The notes beneath the pieces are model-generated. The model ran no database searches. It saw only the letters and a list, made by a program, of their open reading frames with translations, and was not told the origin of the DNA. Source: Flavobacteriales bacterium (lineage in GTDB: Bacteria; Bacteroidota; Bacteroidia; Flavobacteriales_F; PHOS-HE28). From it: a stretch of DNA of 64,000 bases. The translations under genes were made by a program, and so were the position numbers. Positions within the stretch are counted from its first letter, which is position 1; each line of letters starts with the position of its first letter. The DNA lies in the NCBI GenBank assembly GCA_016702645.1, contig JADJDP010000004.1:1-64000 (forward strand). Direction: 5' to 3'. Shown here one piece after another: positions 24,394-34,453 of the stretch.

Positions 24394-25869
24394 ATGAAGC
24401 GCCTGCTTTTCACCATCGCCGGTCCGCTATGCGGTGCGGTCCTCTATTTCGCACTGCGCCATTTGGGCCATGCGCAAGCGGCCATGGCAGGCACCGTGCT
24501 TTGGATGGCCATCTGGTGGATCAGTGAGGCGGTACCGATCCCCGTCACTTCGTTGCTCCCGGTGGTGCTCTTCCCGCTCCTCGGTATCACCGATCTCTCG
24601 AAGGCTGCGGGCTTCTACGGCAAGGATGTGATCTTCCTGTTCATCGGGGGCTTCCTCCTTGCCTTGGGGATCGAGCGCAGTGGCCTGCACAAACGCATCG
24701 CGCTGCACATCGTTCACCGCATCGGTGCGTCGCCGTCCCGACTGGTGCTGGGAACGCTCTTGGCCACCGGGTTGCTCAGCATGTGGATCAACAGCACGGC
24801 GGCGGTGCTCGTCATGCTGCCCATCGGATTGAGCCTGCTGAGCGCCGCTCCCGGACATGCCCGGCTTGGTGCAGCGCTCGCACTTGCCGTTGGCTATGGT
24901 GCCGCCATCGGTGGCATGGCAACGCCCGTGGGCACGCCGCCGAACCTGGTCTTCATAGAGCAATGGAAGCAGTTCTTTCCGGATCGCGCAGCCATCGGCT
25001 TCGGGCAATGGATGCTCTTCGGTGTGCCGTACGCGGGGATCTTCCTCTTGCTCACCTGGTTGCTGATGACGCGGGTGCTTTTCCGAATGCCCGGTGCCGC
25101 CAGCGTGGACAAAGGAGCGCTGCGGACGCAGATCAAGGCGCTCGGTCCCGCCTCGCGCGATGAGGTGCTATCTGCCATCGTTTTCGGACTCACCGCCGTG
25201 CTCTGGATCACCGGCGACAAGATCGAGTTCACCGAGAACATGGTGTTCAAGGGTTGGCGCAATACCGACTGGACGCTTTTCGGCTGGCACATGAACGGGC
25301 TTGTTGACCTCAACGCGCTCGGGGATCCTGCGGTGGCGATGATCGGTGGTATCGCGCTCTTCCTCATTCCCGCCAAACGCGAAGCACGTGCCCTCCTTGA
25401 CTGGGACTTCGCACAGGCACGCATCCCGTGGGGCGTGGTGCTGCTCATCGGTAGCGGCTTCGCCATTGCAGGAGGCATCGATGCGAGCGGCTTGAGCGCA
25501 ACGATCGGCCAGGCATTGGCCACCTGGAAGACCGGCTCCGACGCCATGCAGGTCGGTGTGATCGCCATGGGCGTTACGCTCTTGAGCGAGCTCGGCAGCA
25601 ACACCGCCGTGGCGAGCTTGGTGCTCCCCATTCTCGCGCGCACTGCCGAAGTGTGGGGCATGCTTCCGCAAGCCGTGATGATCCCTGCGACGCTTGCCGC
25701 GAGCTGCGGCTTCATGCTGCCGATCGCATCACCCATGCAAGCCATCGTGTTCTCCAGCGGCCACTTGAGCGTGAAGCAGATGGTGAAGGCCGGTGTGTGG
25801 ATGGATTTGATCGGCGTGTTGTTGCTCATGGGCTTGTGGACGCTGCTGGGCAGTGCGGTGTTCGGTTGA
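24394..25869 (+). CDS. SLC13/DASS-family anion:sodium symporter
   Basis: This encodes a 491-aa polytopic membrane protein. The two substrate and sodium-binding hairpin motifs are visible: MWINSTAAVLVMLPI (NST form) in the first half and ELGSNTAVASLVLPIL (SNT) in the second. The conserved MATPVGTPPNLVF stretch and LASSCGFMLPIASP near the end also fit. Members of this divalent anion/sodium symporter family import dicarboxylates, citrate or sulfate into the cytosol; which one cannot be told from sequence alone. Length is normal for the family. Confidence 0.92.
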   Translation: MKRLLFTIAGPLCGAVLYFALRHLGHAQAAMAGTVLWMAIWWISEAVPIPVTSLLPVVLFPLLGITDLSKAAGFYGKDVIFLFIGGFLLALGIERSGLHKRIALHIVHRIGASPSRLVLGTLLATGLLSMWINSTAAVLVMLPIGLSLLSAAPGHARLGAALALAVGYGAAIGGMATPVGTPPNLVFIEQWKQFFPDRAAIGFGQWMLFGVPYAGIFLLLTWLLMTRVLFRMPGAASVDKGALRTQIKALGPASRDEVLSAIVFGLTAVLWITGDKIEFTENMVFKGWRNTDWTLFGWHMNGLVDLNALGDPAVAMIGGIALFLIPAKREARALLDWDFAQARIPWGVVLLIGSGFAIAGGIDASGLSATIGQALATWKTGSDAMQVGVIAMGVTLLSELGSNTAVASLVLPILARTAEVWGMLPQAVMIPATLAASCGFMLPIASPMQAIVFSSGHLSVKQMVKAGVWMDLIGVLLLMGLWTLLGSAVFG

Positions 25870-25892
25870 GCGCTGTTCGTCATCTTCACCGC

Positions 25893-27671
25893 ATGTTCAG
25901 GGTCCTCTTTGCGCTGATCGTGCTGTTGCGCTGCTGCAACGCGGGTGCGCAGGATGCTGACGGGCAGGACCCCATCGCCCGCTTGAAGTCCATGCGCTCC
26001 AAGGGCGAGTGGGATTCGATGCGGATTGTTGCGGTTCGACTACTGAACGAACTTCCTGGATCCCCGAGCGCAGCGCGCTACGAGGCCGAATGGCATCTGG
26101 CTTTGGCGGTGGGGATGAACGATGATCCGTTGGGAGCCATCGAGCATGCACAGAAGGCCTGGCTCATCGCGCGCGACATGCGCGACACCGTACGCATCCT
26201 TGGATCGCTTTACCAATTGACCAAATTCAATGTGGAAGGTCGGCACTACGAAGAAGCCGATCGTTTCCGCCGGGAGCACCTGGCGTTGGCACGAGGCTAT
26301 GGTCGCGATACCATCCAACACGTGCTCGCCCTCAACAGCATGGGCAGCATGTTCAGTCGCATCGAACGGCCCGACTCCGAAGAATACTGCTACCGCGAAG
26401 GGCTGAGGTTGCTCGGCGACCGCACGCACATTGTGAAGCAGGCCTTGTTGGGCAACCTCGCAAGCACCTTGAGCGCGCGCGGCGAGCACAGCGAAGCAGC
26501 ACAACTGCATGAACAGGTCCTCGCCGAACTGGACAGCACAGACCTCCACAACAAAGCCTGGACACTGAGCAACCTCGGTCGTTCATTGTTGTATGCCAAG
26601 CGCTACACCGAAGCGATCGCAGCGTTCGATACCGGCGATTCGCTCAACGCAGCCAGTGGCAATGCGTTGGACCTGGCCATCGACCTCGCGGAGCTGCGCG
26701 CGGAGTGCCTCGAAGCCATGGGCGATATCACCGGAGCTTACGCGATGATCCGTCGTGCGCGCGATCTGCAGGACACGCTCTTCGATCGATCCATGAACGA
26801 ACAGTTGCTGGAGCTTGAAACCAAGTTCGGGACACAATTGAAGGAAGAAGAGATCGCGCGGCTGGATGCGGAAGCCCGGGAACGCGAGGAGCGGCTGCGC
26901 GTGCGCAACGTGCAGCTATACGGAAGTCTCGTGCTTGCTGTGCTGGCGCTGGGTGCTATGCTGCTCGTCTGGCGCAACCTCCGCCAGAAGCGGAAGTACT
27001 CCGCCACGCTGGAGAAGCTGAACACGGAACTGGGCGAGCAGAAGTCGCACATCGAGGAGATCGACCGGCTGCTGCAACTGAAAGTGTTGCGCACGCAGAT
27101 GAACCCGCACTTCATCTACAACAGCCTCAACGCCATCCACAACCTGGTGCGCAAGGGTGAAGCAGTAGCGGCGAGCGCCTACCTCGATGGCTTCGCTCGC
27201 TTGTTGCGCATGGTGCTCGACCACAGCGTGAAGGAGCGCGTCCCCCTGGCCGACGAGATCGCCTTCCTGCGCCAGTACCTGAAGCTGGAAGCGATGCGTT
27301 TCCAGGATGGACTGGACTATTTGGTGGATGCCGACCGCGCCCTCCATGATGACGAGGACCTGCTCGTGCCCACATTGCTGGTTCAACCTTTCGTGGAGAA
27401 CGCCGTGTGGCATGGACTTGCGCCGAAGCAAGGCGAGAGAAAGCTGACCGTGCGCTTCGCGATGCGCGGCGAGCAAGTTGTCTGCACGGTGGAGGACAAT
27501 GGCGTCGGAAGGAACGCCGCACCGAAACGCGCACATCCCGACGGCAGCGCGAGCCTGGGCCTGCAACTCACGAACGAGCGCTTGCAGTTGCTGGCCTTCA
27601 AGCTCGGAGATACGGGCCGCGTGAAGTTCACCGACCGGTGGAAGGCGGGGTGCCGGCGGGTACGCGGGTGA
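25893..27671 (+). CDS. TPR sensor histidine kinase, LytS-like
   Basis: This encodes a 592-aa protein with an N-terminal signal or anchor (RVLFALIVLLRCCNAGAQ), periplasmic tetratricopeptide repeats (about 30-320), a transmembrane helix (about 340-360), a coiled coil, and a His_kinase-type domain. The phospho-acceptor His is in MNPHFIYNSLNAIHNLV (near 403) and the ATP-binding N box in QPFVENAVWHGL (near 500). The C-terminus reads KFTDRWKAGCRRVRG, whereas the alternative frame gives the expected AGTRVKVGRP, so one G may be missing near 27650. Its partner regulator follows 42 bases later. Confidence 0.9.
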   Translation: MFRVLFALIVLLRCCNAGAQDADGQDPIARLKSMRSKGEWDSMRIVAVRLLNELPGSPSAARYEAEWHLALAVGMNDDPLGAIEHAQKAWLIARDMRDTVRILGSLYQLTKFNVEGRHYEEADRFRREHLALARGYGRDTIQHVLALNSMGSMFSRIERPDSEEYCYREGLRLLGDRTHIVKQALLGNLASTLSARGEHSEAAQLHEQVLAELDSTDLHNKAWTLSNLGRSLLYAKRYTEAIAAFDTGDSLNAASGNALDLAIDLAELRAECLEAMGDITGAYAMIRRARDLQDTLFDRSMNEQLLELETKFGTQLKEEEIARLDAEAREREERLRVRNVQLYGSLVLAVLALGAMLLVWRNLRQKRKYSATLEKLNTELGEQKSHIEEIDRLLQLKVLRTQMNPHFIYNSLNAIHNLVRKGEAVAASAYLDGFARLLRMVLDHSVKERVPLADEIAFLRQYLKLEAMRFQDGLDYLVDADRALHDDEDLLVPTLLVQPFVENAVWHGLAPKQGERKLTVRFAMRGEQVVCTVEDNGVGRNAAPKRAHPDGSASLGLQLTNERLQLLAFKLGDTGRVKFTDRWKAGCRRVRG

Positions 27672-27713
27672 AGGTGGGGCGTCCTGGGTTGAGGGGTGCG
27701 GTAACTTCCCGCC

Positions 27714-28451
27714 ATGATCACGGCCGTGCAGGTGGATGATGAAGCGAGCGCACGTGAGTTCTTGCGCTCGCGTCTGCGCGATGTGGCACCGGAAGTCCAG
27801 GTGCTCGGCGAAGCGAAGAACATCGACGAGGGAGCACGCTTGATCGCGGACACCAAACCGCAACTCGTCTTCCTCGATGTGGAGATGCCCGGTGGCGATG
27901 GCTTCGAACTGCTCAAGCGCCTCGGCCGCTGGGACTTCGATGTCATCTTCACGACCAGTCACCAGCACTACGCCATACAAGCCATCCGCTTCAGTGCGCT
28001 GGACTACCTGCTCAAGCCTGTGCAGGCCGATGAGCTACGCCACGCGATCGATCGGCACGTGGAGCACAGGGGCCGCACATCCACCGATGTGCAACAGCAG
28101 TTCCTCAACAACATCGCGCAGCGCGACGAGCAGGCCCTGAAGCTCACCCTCACGCACGGCGATCGCACGCACGCCGTCGCCCCCGCCGACATCGCCTGGT
28201 GCCAGGCGGATGACAACTACACCGCGCTGCACCTCGCCGATGAGCGCCGCTTCGTCTCCGCGCGCACCCTGAAGGACTACGACGAGATGCTCTCGCCGCT
28301 CGGCTTCATCCGCGTACACAAGAGCGCGCTGGTGAACCGCCGCCATGTGGACGGCATCGATGGCGAAGGACGCGTGCGCCTGCGCAATGGCGTGCGCGTC
28401 GATATCAGTCGAAGGAGGTTGGAGGAGGTGACCCGGGCCCTGCGCGGCTGA
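27714..28451 (+). CDS. LytTR-family response regulator
   Basis: This encodes a 245-aa protein. The receiver domain has the acidic pocket VDDE (8-10), phospho-acceptor Asp55 in LVFLDVEMPG, and the Lys in DYLLKP. The LytTR DNA-binding domain occupies about 140-243 (WCQADDNYTALHL, FIRVHKSALVNRRHVDGID). It acts as the transcription factor for the TPR kinase immediately upstream. Targets probably include nearby surface proteins, but I see no clear paired LytTR site. The TAACTTCC before the ATG resembles a weak promoter box, so it may also be transcribed alone. Confidence 0.92.
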   Translation: MITAVQVDDEASAREFLRSRLRDVAPEVQVLGEAKNIDEGARLIADTKPQLVFLDVEMPGGDGFELLKRLGRWDFDVIFTTSHQHYAIQAIRFSALDYLLKPVQADELRHAIDRHVEHRGRTSTDVQQQFLNNIAQRDEQALKLTLTHGDRTHAVAPADIAWCQADDNYTALHLADERRFVSARTLKDYDEMLSPLGFIRVHKSALVNRRHVDGIDGEGRVRLRNGVRVDISRRRLEEVTRALRG

Positions 28452-28481
28452 CCGTTCCCTCGATCCGCGCGTTGCGTTCCC

Positions 28482-31400
28482 TTGGTCGTGCAATTCCCAC
28501 GATCATGCGCACTGCTCTCATCCGTTCTCGCGTTCGCCCCTTCGTTCGCCTTCGCCCAGAACGCCAACAACCCCGATTGCGCCAATGCCTATCCCGTTGC
28601 GGTGAGCAGCGGCGCGGTGCCGGACGAGTGGGTGTTGAGCAACACCGGCGATGAACCCAACGCGATCAGCCCGGCCGCATGCACGGGTAACGGATACAGC
28701 GATGTGTGGTTCAGTTTCGTGGCCACGGCGAGCACGCTCACGATCGTGCATGATGGGCGCACGGTGGATGCCGTGTGCATCGAGGCGTTCAGCGGGACAT
28801 GCGGTACGCTCAACAGCATCGGTTGCACGGCAGGGCCGGTCAGCAATGGTGCTTTGCCACTTACGGGCTTGGTGGTGGGCAACACCTATTATTTCCGCAG
28901 TTTCCAGACGTACCCGGGCGGTGGCAACACGCGGCGTTTGGGGGTGGTGCATCCTATCACGAACGACGAGTGCGCCGGAGCCGTGCAGCTCATTCCTTCA
29001 CCGAACATCGGCCCAATAAGTCTTGGACAGCAGTTTACCACCGTTGGTGCCACGCAGTCGTTGCCCGGTTGCGGCGTGGCCGCCGCCAGCGACGATGACG
29101 TGTGGTTGCGCTTCACGGCCACGGCGCCCAAGCACACGGTGGTGATCGCCACGGACCTTGCGATTGTGGTGGAAGCGTACACGGGGACCTGTGGAAGTCT
29201 GACCAGCCTGTGGTGCGAGGACAACTGGGTGCTGGATGCAGAACTCACCGGCCTGACGGTCGGCCAGGAGATCTTCCTGCGCATATACTCAGAGAGCAAT
29301 GTGGTTCAGTCCTACGTATGGTTCCGCGCGGGCATCGGCAGTCCACCGGCGAACGACGAGTGCGCGAACGCGATCACCATTTCCGTGAACGAAGGTCCGG
29401 AGCCAGGACAGGTGTATGGCTTCGACCTCGAAACGGCGACGAGCTCGGCCGTCAACAACTACACGACGCTGGAGGACGTGTGGTATTCGTTCACCGCACC
29501 CTCCTCCAACCTTGTTGTGGAGAAAGTGGGCTCGTTCAGCCTGGCGCTCTTCGATGAGAACTGCGTGGATGGCATCGTTTCGGAAGGCGTGTACATCCCT
29601 TTGGTGCTGGATGCGCTCGTGCCCGGAACCACTTACAAGCTGAAGGCGGGCAGTGGAACCACGGCGGGCCTCCGCACGCGGGGCTTCACCACCAACGACG
29701 ATTGCGCGGACGCGATCAACCTGGCCGTGCAGAACGAAGACGACCCATTGGAGTACACGCACGCCGTGACCTACGGCGCCACCGAAAGCGCCACGGCCTG
29801 CGTGTCCGGCACTGATGACGATGTGTGGTTCACCTTCACCGCTACCGCACCGACCATTCTGTTGAGCGCCCTCGCCGATGGCACGGCGTTGCGGTATGAA
29901 CTGAACACTGGTGCATGCGGATCGCTGACGGCCATGGAATGCGGCGCGGTGGACTTCAACTTCGGCACCGTACTGGACAGCCTTGTGATCGGCACCAACT
30001 ACACCTTTCGCCTGTGGACGAACGGCTCTTCGCCGAAGCCGCTGCGGGTGGCCTTGACAAAGACGCTGTCGAACGATGAATGCGCCGGTGCGCTTCCGCT
30101 GCTACCGATGACCTTGGATGACTTCGACGCCGCGCAACGCACCGAGTTCCGTTTTGCAACATCATCGCTTCCCCAATGTGGCAATGCGCTCGGTACCATG
30201 GACCTGTGGTACACCTTCACGGCCACGGCACCAACTGCAGCCTTGGTCCTGCAACCCCATTACGTCGACTACGACCTCTCGAGTGAGATCTTCTCGGGCA
30301 CCTGCGCGTCGCTCACCAGCATCCTTTGCACGGACGAACGGCAGACCAACTACACGGGCCTTGTTCCCGGCGAGACCTATTTCGTGCGCATCTACACCAA
30401 CGCCGGCGGCGACACCCATCTCTTCAACCATCAGTTCTATGCACCGCCGGCGAACGATGACATGGCCGGTGCGATCCAGCTCATGCCGGACGGCGATGCG
30501 TTCGCGCATCCGATGAAGCCCTTTTCGAACTATGGCGCTTCGATGTCCTTCCCGCAGGTGGCTTGTACCGGCACACCCGAGAACGACGTGTGGTTCTACT
30601 TCGTGGCAACGGATGTGGAACACACCGTAGGCGCGGACGTGGGCAGCATCGAGTACGAAGAGACCGCATCGACCCTGCGCATCGAGACTTTCCTCGGCTT
30701 CTCTACCATCCCTGATACGTTGCTCGCGAATGAGCTGATCTGTGGTACCAGCACCAACGGCATCAACGTATCAGGGCTCGCTGTCGGCGATACGGTGATG
30801 GTGCGCATGTTCTCCAGCACGAACAGCCCGCATGTAATCCGCACCTTTCATCCGTGGGTGGGCGGAAGTGGCACAAGCGATGAAGCGAGCGGTGCGGTGC
30901 TGATCGCCGATCGCGATGTGTACGCCGTGGAGTTCAACACGAACAACGCCACGCAGAGCCTGCCCAGCAACGGCTGCGGAGTGATCGGCGACAGCCCGGA
31001 CGACGATGTCTGGTTCAGGTTCACGCACGATGGCGATGCTGCCACGATCATGTGCCACTTCCTCGACAACAACGCGGTGCTCGAACTCTTCCAAGGTCCT
31101 GTTGGAAGTCTCACCTCCATCGCGTGCGGCTACAACTATCTCGTGCTACCCAGCGGCATGGTCGATGGGCAGACCTATCACCTGCGCGTGTACAGCCGAA
31201 ACACCAGCGACCTCCGTGGCAAGCTTGGCATCTTCCATACGCCGCATCCCATGGAAAGCGCATGTGCCGATGTGGATTGCCTAGGGCCGAACCTGGTGAT
31301 GAACCCCGGCATTGAGCCGGGCGAGCTCAATGCCACGATGTTCCAGACGATCGGACCCCCGGTGCCTATCGGCCATGGGCTGGCGCCGCACTGGCATACA

Positions 31401-32234
31401 GCGGTGGCCACGGCGGACAGCTATTCCTCCGGCAACGACTTTGCGGATCCCGAGCACCTGCCGACGAACCTGGCGGGGTCCATCGATCTGGCCTCCGATG
31501 TGCGGCCACGGAGCGGCGGTGGTACGGGTGGTGCGTTCGCCCGCCAATCGTCCACCTACCATGAAGCGCTCGGCGGAAGGCTGAGCGCTCCCCTCGTGCC
31601 CGGCGTGCCCTACCTCATCGCCTTCAACGTGCGGCTGCGCGGGAACATCGGCGGCTGCGATGGTTTCGGAGCGCACTTGAGTTTGGAGCCGATGGCCGTG
31701 GCCTATGCGCCGTTCAATCCGCCCATGCAGATCGAATGGCAGGGCGGGCCGATCAACGTGACCAACGAATGGCAGACCATCTGCGGCCAGATCATCGCCG
31801 ACCAACCCTACGAGCACATCACCATCGGTGTGTTGAAGCCGCAGGACGAAGTGGAGTGCACGGCAGGCACCGCCTACTACTACTTCGACGATGTGACCGT
31901 GGCCGAGGTGATCGACGCGCTTTGCGTGACGGTGGATGTGGAGGAGGTGGATCCCGCGACTTCTTCAGCTGTTGCTGGCGACGGTCTGCGCGTATTCCCG
32001 AACCCCGCGAACGATCGGTTGAACATCAGCATCGAAGAAGGGATGATCGGTGAAGCGGCGGTGCTCGAGCTGTTCGATGCGACTGGTAAGCAAGTACATG
32101 CGCGCGTGGTGCCGTCGCTGGTGAGCAATGTCGTGCTTGAACTTCCGGCGGAGCTGCGCGAAGGCTTGTACTTGGTGATGGTGCGGGTGGAAGGCCAGGA
32201 GCCGAAGTCGGCACGAGTGATCCTGCACCGATAG
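28482..32234 (+). CDS. Large modular secreted protein with T9SS type A sorting domain
   Basis: This encodes about 1250 residues. The signal peptide (CALLSSVLAFAPSFAFAQ) sits behind only TTG (28482) or GTG (28488) starts; an ATG at 28505 is in another frame, so the start is uncertain. Seven beta-sandwich modules of 110-130 residues follow, each opening with a form of NDECAGA and containing DVWFSFTATA and GSLTSL..C elements. This is a pre-peptidase C-terminal-like fold often found in surface adhesins. A carbohydrate-binding-like region (about 930-1140, CADVDCLGPNLVMNPGIEPG) precedes the T9SS type A tail (VFPNPANDRLNIS, LREGLYLVMVRVEG). It probably serves in adhesion. Confidence 0.85.
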   Translation: MVVQFPRSCALLSSVLAFAPSFAFAQNANNPDCANAYPVAVSSGAVPDEWVLSNTGDEPNAISPAACTGNGYSDVWFSFVATASTLTIVHDGRTVDAVCIEAFSGTCGTLNSIGCTAGPVSNGALPLTGLVVGNTYYFRSFQTYPGGGNTRRLGVVHPITNDECAGAVQLIPSPNIGPISLGQQFTTVGATQSLPGCGVAAASDDDVWLRFTATAPKHTVVIATDLAIVVEAYTGTCGSLTSLWCEDNWVLDAELTGLTVGQEIFLRIYSESNVVQSYVWFRAGIGSPPANDECANAITISVNEGPEPGQVYGFDLETATSSAVNNYTTLEDVWYSFTAPSSNLVVEKVGSFSLALFDENCVDGIVSEGVYIPLVLDALVPGTTYKLKAGSGTTAGLRTRGFTTNDDCADAINLAVQNEDDPLEYTHAVTYGATESATACVSGTDDDVWFTFTATAPTILLSALADGTALRYELNTGACGSLTAMECGAVDFNFGTVLDSLVIGTNYTFRLWTNGSSPKPLRVALTKTLSNDECAGALPLLPMTLDDFDAAQRTEFRFATSSLPQCGNALGTMDLWYTFTATAPTAALVLQPHYVDYDLSSEIFSGTCASLTSILCTDERQTNYTGLVPGETYFVRIYTNAGGDTHLFNHQFYAPPANDDMAGAIQLMPDGDAFAHPMKPFSNYGASMSFPQVACTGTPENDVWFYFVATDVEHTVGADVGSIEYEETASTLRIETFLGFSTIPDTLLANELICGTSTNGINVSGLAVGDTVMVRMFSSTNSPHVIRTFHPWVGGSGTSDEASGAVLIADRDVYAVEFNTNNATQSLPSNGCGVIGDSPDDDVWFRFTHDGDAATIMCHFLDNNAVLELFQGPVGSLTSIACGYNYLVLPSGMVDGQTYHLRVYSRNTSDLRGKLGIFHTPHPMESACADVDCLGPNLVMNPGIEPGELNATMFQTIGPPVPIGHGLAPHWHTAVATADSYSSGNDFADPEHLPTNLAGSIDLASDVRPRSGGGTGGAFARQSSTYHEALGGRLSAPLVPGVPYLIAFNVRLRGNIGGCDGFGAHLSLEPMAVAYAPFNPPMQIEWQGGPINVTNEWQTICGQIIADQPYEHITIGVLKPQDEVECTAGTAYYYFDDVTVAEVIDALCVTVDVEEVDPATSSAVAGDGLRVFPNPANDRLNISIEEGMIGEAAVLELFDATGKQVHARVVPSLVSNVVLELPAELREGLYLVMVRVEGQEPKSARVILHR

Positions 32235-32248
32235 CCACGCATACCTTC

Positions 32249-33145
32249 ATGCGCATGAAGCATTGGATGACATTCGTCGCACTGGTTCTGTGCATCGACC
32301 CTGCCAGCGGGCAGAACGCGGAACAAGGTGTGAATGCGCTACAACGCCTCGACGGCTTCTCCTTCACCGTGCTCTATAATGCAGACCATGAAGAACGGGC
32401 GCATGCGATGACTCAACTGTGCGAGCGCACCATGGTGTACATGGATGGTCGATTGGACTTCATCCCAGCGCTGCAACTGAAGGTGCTGGCCCAGGTCGAC
32501 TGGAGCGCGCATACGGCATTCCCGGTGTATGGCATGCCGCATCCCGTGCGCGATACCACCTTGGTGCTCGCCGCCGAGGACAACGACTTCTGGCGCAGCT
32601 TTGTTCCGGATACGGCGCAACTGCCAGAGGACCTCGTTATACAAGTGCGCAACGCCTATGGCACACCCGATGGTGGCTTGAGCATGCAGCCTTTCTTCGA
32701 CCTGCTGGTATTGCATGAGCTTGCCCACCTGTACCATCTGCAACGCCCCGTGGACTTCCCACGGCTTTGGTTGGGCGAGCTCTTCGCGAACGTGTTCCTG
32801 CACACCTTCATTGCAGCCGAGAGGCCCGATCGCTTCCGGCGCTCACGGTCTTTCCGCGCATGGTGGTCGCGCGTGGCGCAGGACTTCCAGTTCACTACAC
32901 TGCCGGAACTCGAAGCGAACTACGAGTTGATCGCCAGCCAGCATCCCACGAACTACGGCTGGTACCAATGTCGGTGGCACAGCACCGCAGCCTCCATCTA
33001 CGACCGTGGTGGCGCGATCGTCCTGCGGAAATTCTGGGAGGGCTTTAGGTTGCCAAATGGCGAATTGGATGACGCCGCGTTGGCTGAGCTACTCCCGCAC
33101 GAAAAGGTGCATCCGAGCGTGGCCGAAGTGATGACCAAGTGGTGA
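32249..33145 (+). CDS. Putative secreted zinc metallopeptidase (HELAH)
   Basis: This encodes a 298-aa protein with a signal peptide (WMTFVALVLCIDPASGQ). The gluzincin-type motif HELAHLYH near residue 152 supplies two His ligands and the catalytic Glu, and ELFANVFLHTF about 20 residues on offers the third ligand Glu. This matches periplasmic or secreted peptidases of unknown specificity. It starts 14 bases after the modular surface protein, so the two may be co-transcribed. Confidence 0.78.
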   Translation: MRMKHWMTFVALVLCIDPASGQNAEQGVNALQRLDGFSFTVLYNADHEERAHAMTQLCERTMVYMDGRLDFIPALQLKVLAQVDWSAHTAFPVYGMPHPVRDTTLVLAAEDNDFWRSFVPDTAQLPEDLVIQVRNAYGTPDGGLSMQPFFDLLVLHELAHLYHLQRPVDFPRLWLGELFANVFLHTFIAAERPDRFRRSRSFRAWWSRVAQDFQFTTLPELEANYELIASQHPTNYGWYQCRWHSTAASIYDRGGAIVLRKFWEGFRLPNGELDDAALAELLPHEKVHPSVAEVMTKW

Positions 33146-33180
33146 TGGTCTCTCCTCTTGGACCCCACCGGCATTCCATG

Positions 33181-34435
33181 CGGAACACACGAAGTGCTTT
33201 CCCCATCCTTGTGGCGTGCTTGTTCGCGGCGTGTTCCGCTCCGCGGGAGAACCCACCTGAGTACGTCCTTCCCGCTGAATGGGAGCCGCACGGGGCCGTC
33301 TGGTTCAGCTACTATGGCGACGTAACGGACACGGTGCTGGACAAGGTGGTGCTGGCAATGGATACAGCGACGCTTGTCGTTTGTGCAGTGGAAGGCGACA
33401 GCGTGGCCAAGTCTATCGCACTTCGTTGGGACAGCCTGGGCATCCCCCGCAACCGTTACCGGATCGAGCTCTTGAGCGACACCATGCCGGGCCCGACCGT
33501 CCGCGATGCCGGTCCGATATTCCTGCGCCAGCGCGATGGAACGCTCGCCGTGCTCGATCCCGACTGGAACTACTATGGCGATCTCGCGAACATCATCGAG
33601 TCACCACCCGCGGTGCTGGCCTACGAGGACAGCTTCCCCACCATGATCGCACGGCGGCTTGGTCTTCCTGTGGTGCATAGTAACATGGTCATTGAAGGTG
33701 GCGCGGTGGAAGTCAACGGCGCGGGCACGCTGTTGCAAGTGGAAGCTGTTACGATGCAGCGCACCCGGCTGGAGCATGGACAGCATGGAGCAAGAACTGA
33801 AGCGTGTTCTTGGCGTGAAGGATATCATCTGGTTGAAGGAGGGCCCCGCCGATGACATGTGGTACTTCGAGCCGCGCATCCACGGCGATGTCTTCAACCA
33901 AGGCACCGGCGGCCATGTGGACGAGTTCTGCCGCTTCGTGAACGACAGCACGGTGCTGCTCGCCTGGCCGGATGATGTGGACCTCGGCGACAGTTCGCAG
34001 GCTTTGACGCGCCGTCGGATGGAGGTGAACTCGCGCATCCTTGAGCAGTTCCGCGATCACGATGGCCGGTCTTTGAACGTGGTGAAGGCGCCCACGCCGG
34101 ATACCGAGTTCTACAAGCACCGCATCGACAGCCTGCGCGACTACGACCAACGCGTGCTCGTTCGCTACGCCGACCTGCACCATGGGGATACCATCCGTTA
34201 TATACCTGCGGCCAGCTACCTCAATTTCCTCATCACCAACGGCCGAGTGTTCGCACCTGCCTATTGGCACGAAGGCTTGCCTATTTCCATGAAGGAGAAG
34301 GATGAGCGTGTGCGGGCCATTCTTCAGGCGCACTTTCCCGATCGCACCATCGTGCAGGTGGATCCGCGCGCGATCAACTGGCGCGGCGGTGGCGTGCATT
34401 GCTGGACGCAGCAGCAACCCCTCGTAATGGAATAG
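33181..34435 (+). pseudogene. Agmatine deiminase / PAD-family lipoprotein, single frameshift
   Basis: Two frames make one protein of about 417 residues. The first (from 33181) has a lipobox (LVACLFAAC) and the family start EWEPHGAVWFSY, reaches RDAGPIF (substrate Arg/Asp) and ends in VEAVTMQRT. The second resumes at SMEQELKRVLGVKDIIWLKE and includes GGHVDEFCRF (His) and the nucleophile Cys in GGGVHCWTQQQP. The frame shifts by one base near 33778. All catalytic residues survive, so the lesion is recent or a sequencing error. The family hydrolyses agmatine or peptidyl-arginine guanidinium groups; export as a lipoprotein suggests a peptidylarginine deiminase-like role. Confidence 0.8.
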
Positions 34436-34453
34436 TGTGACCTTGGTGGCGCG

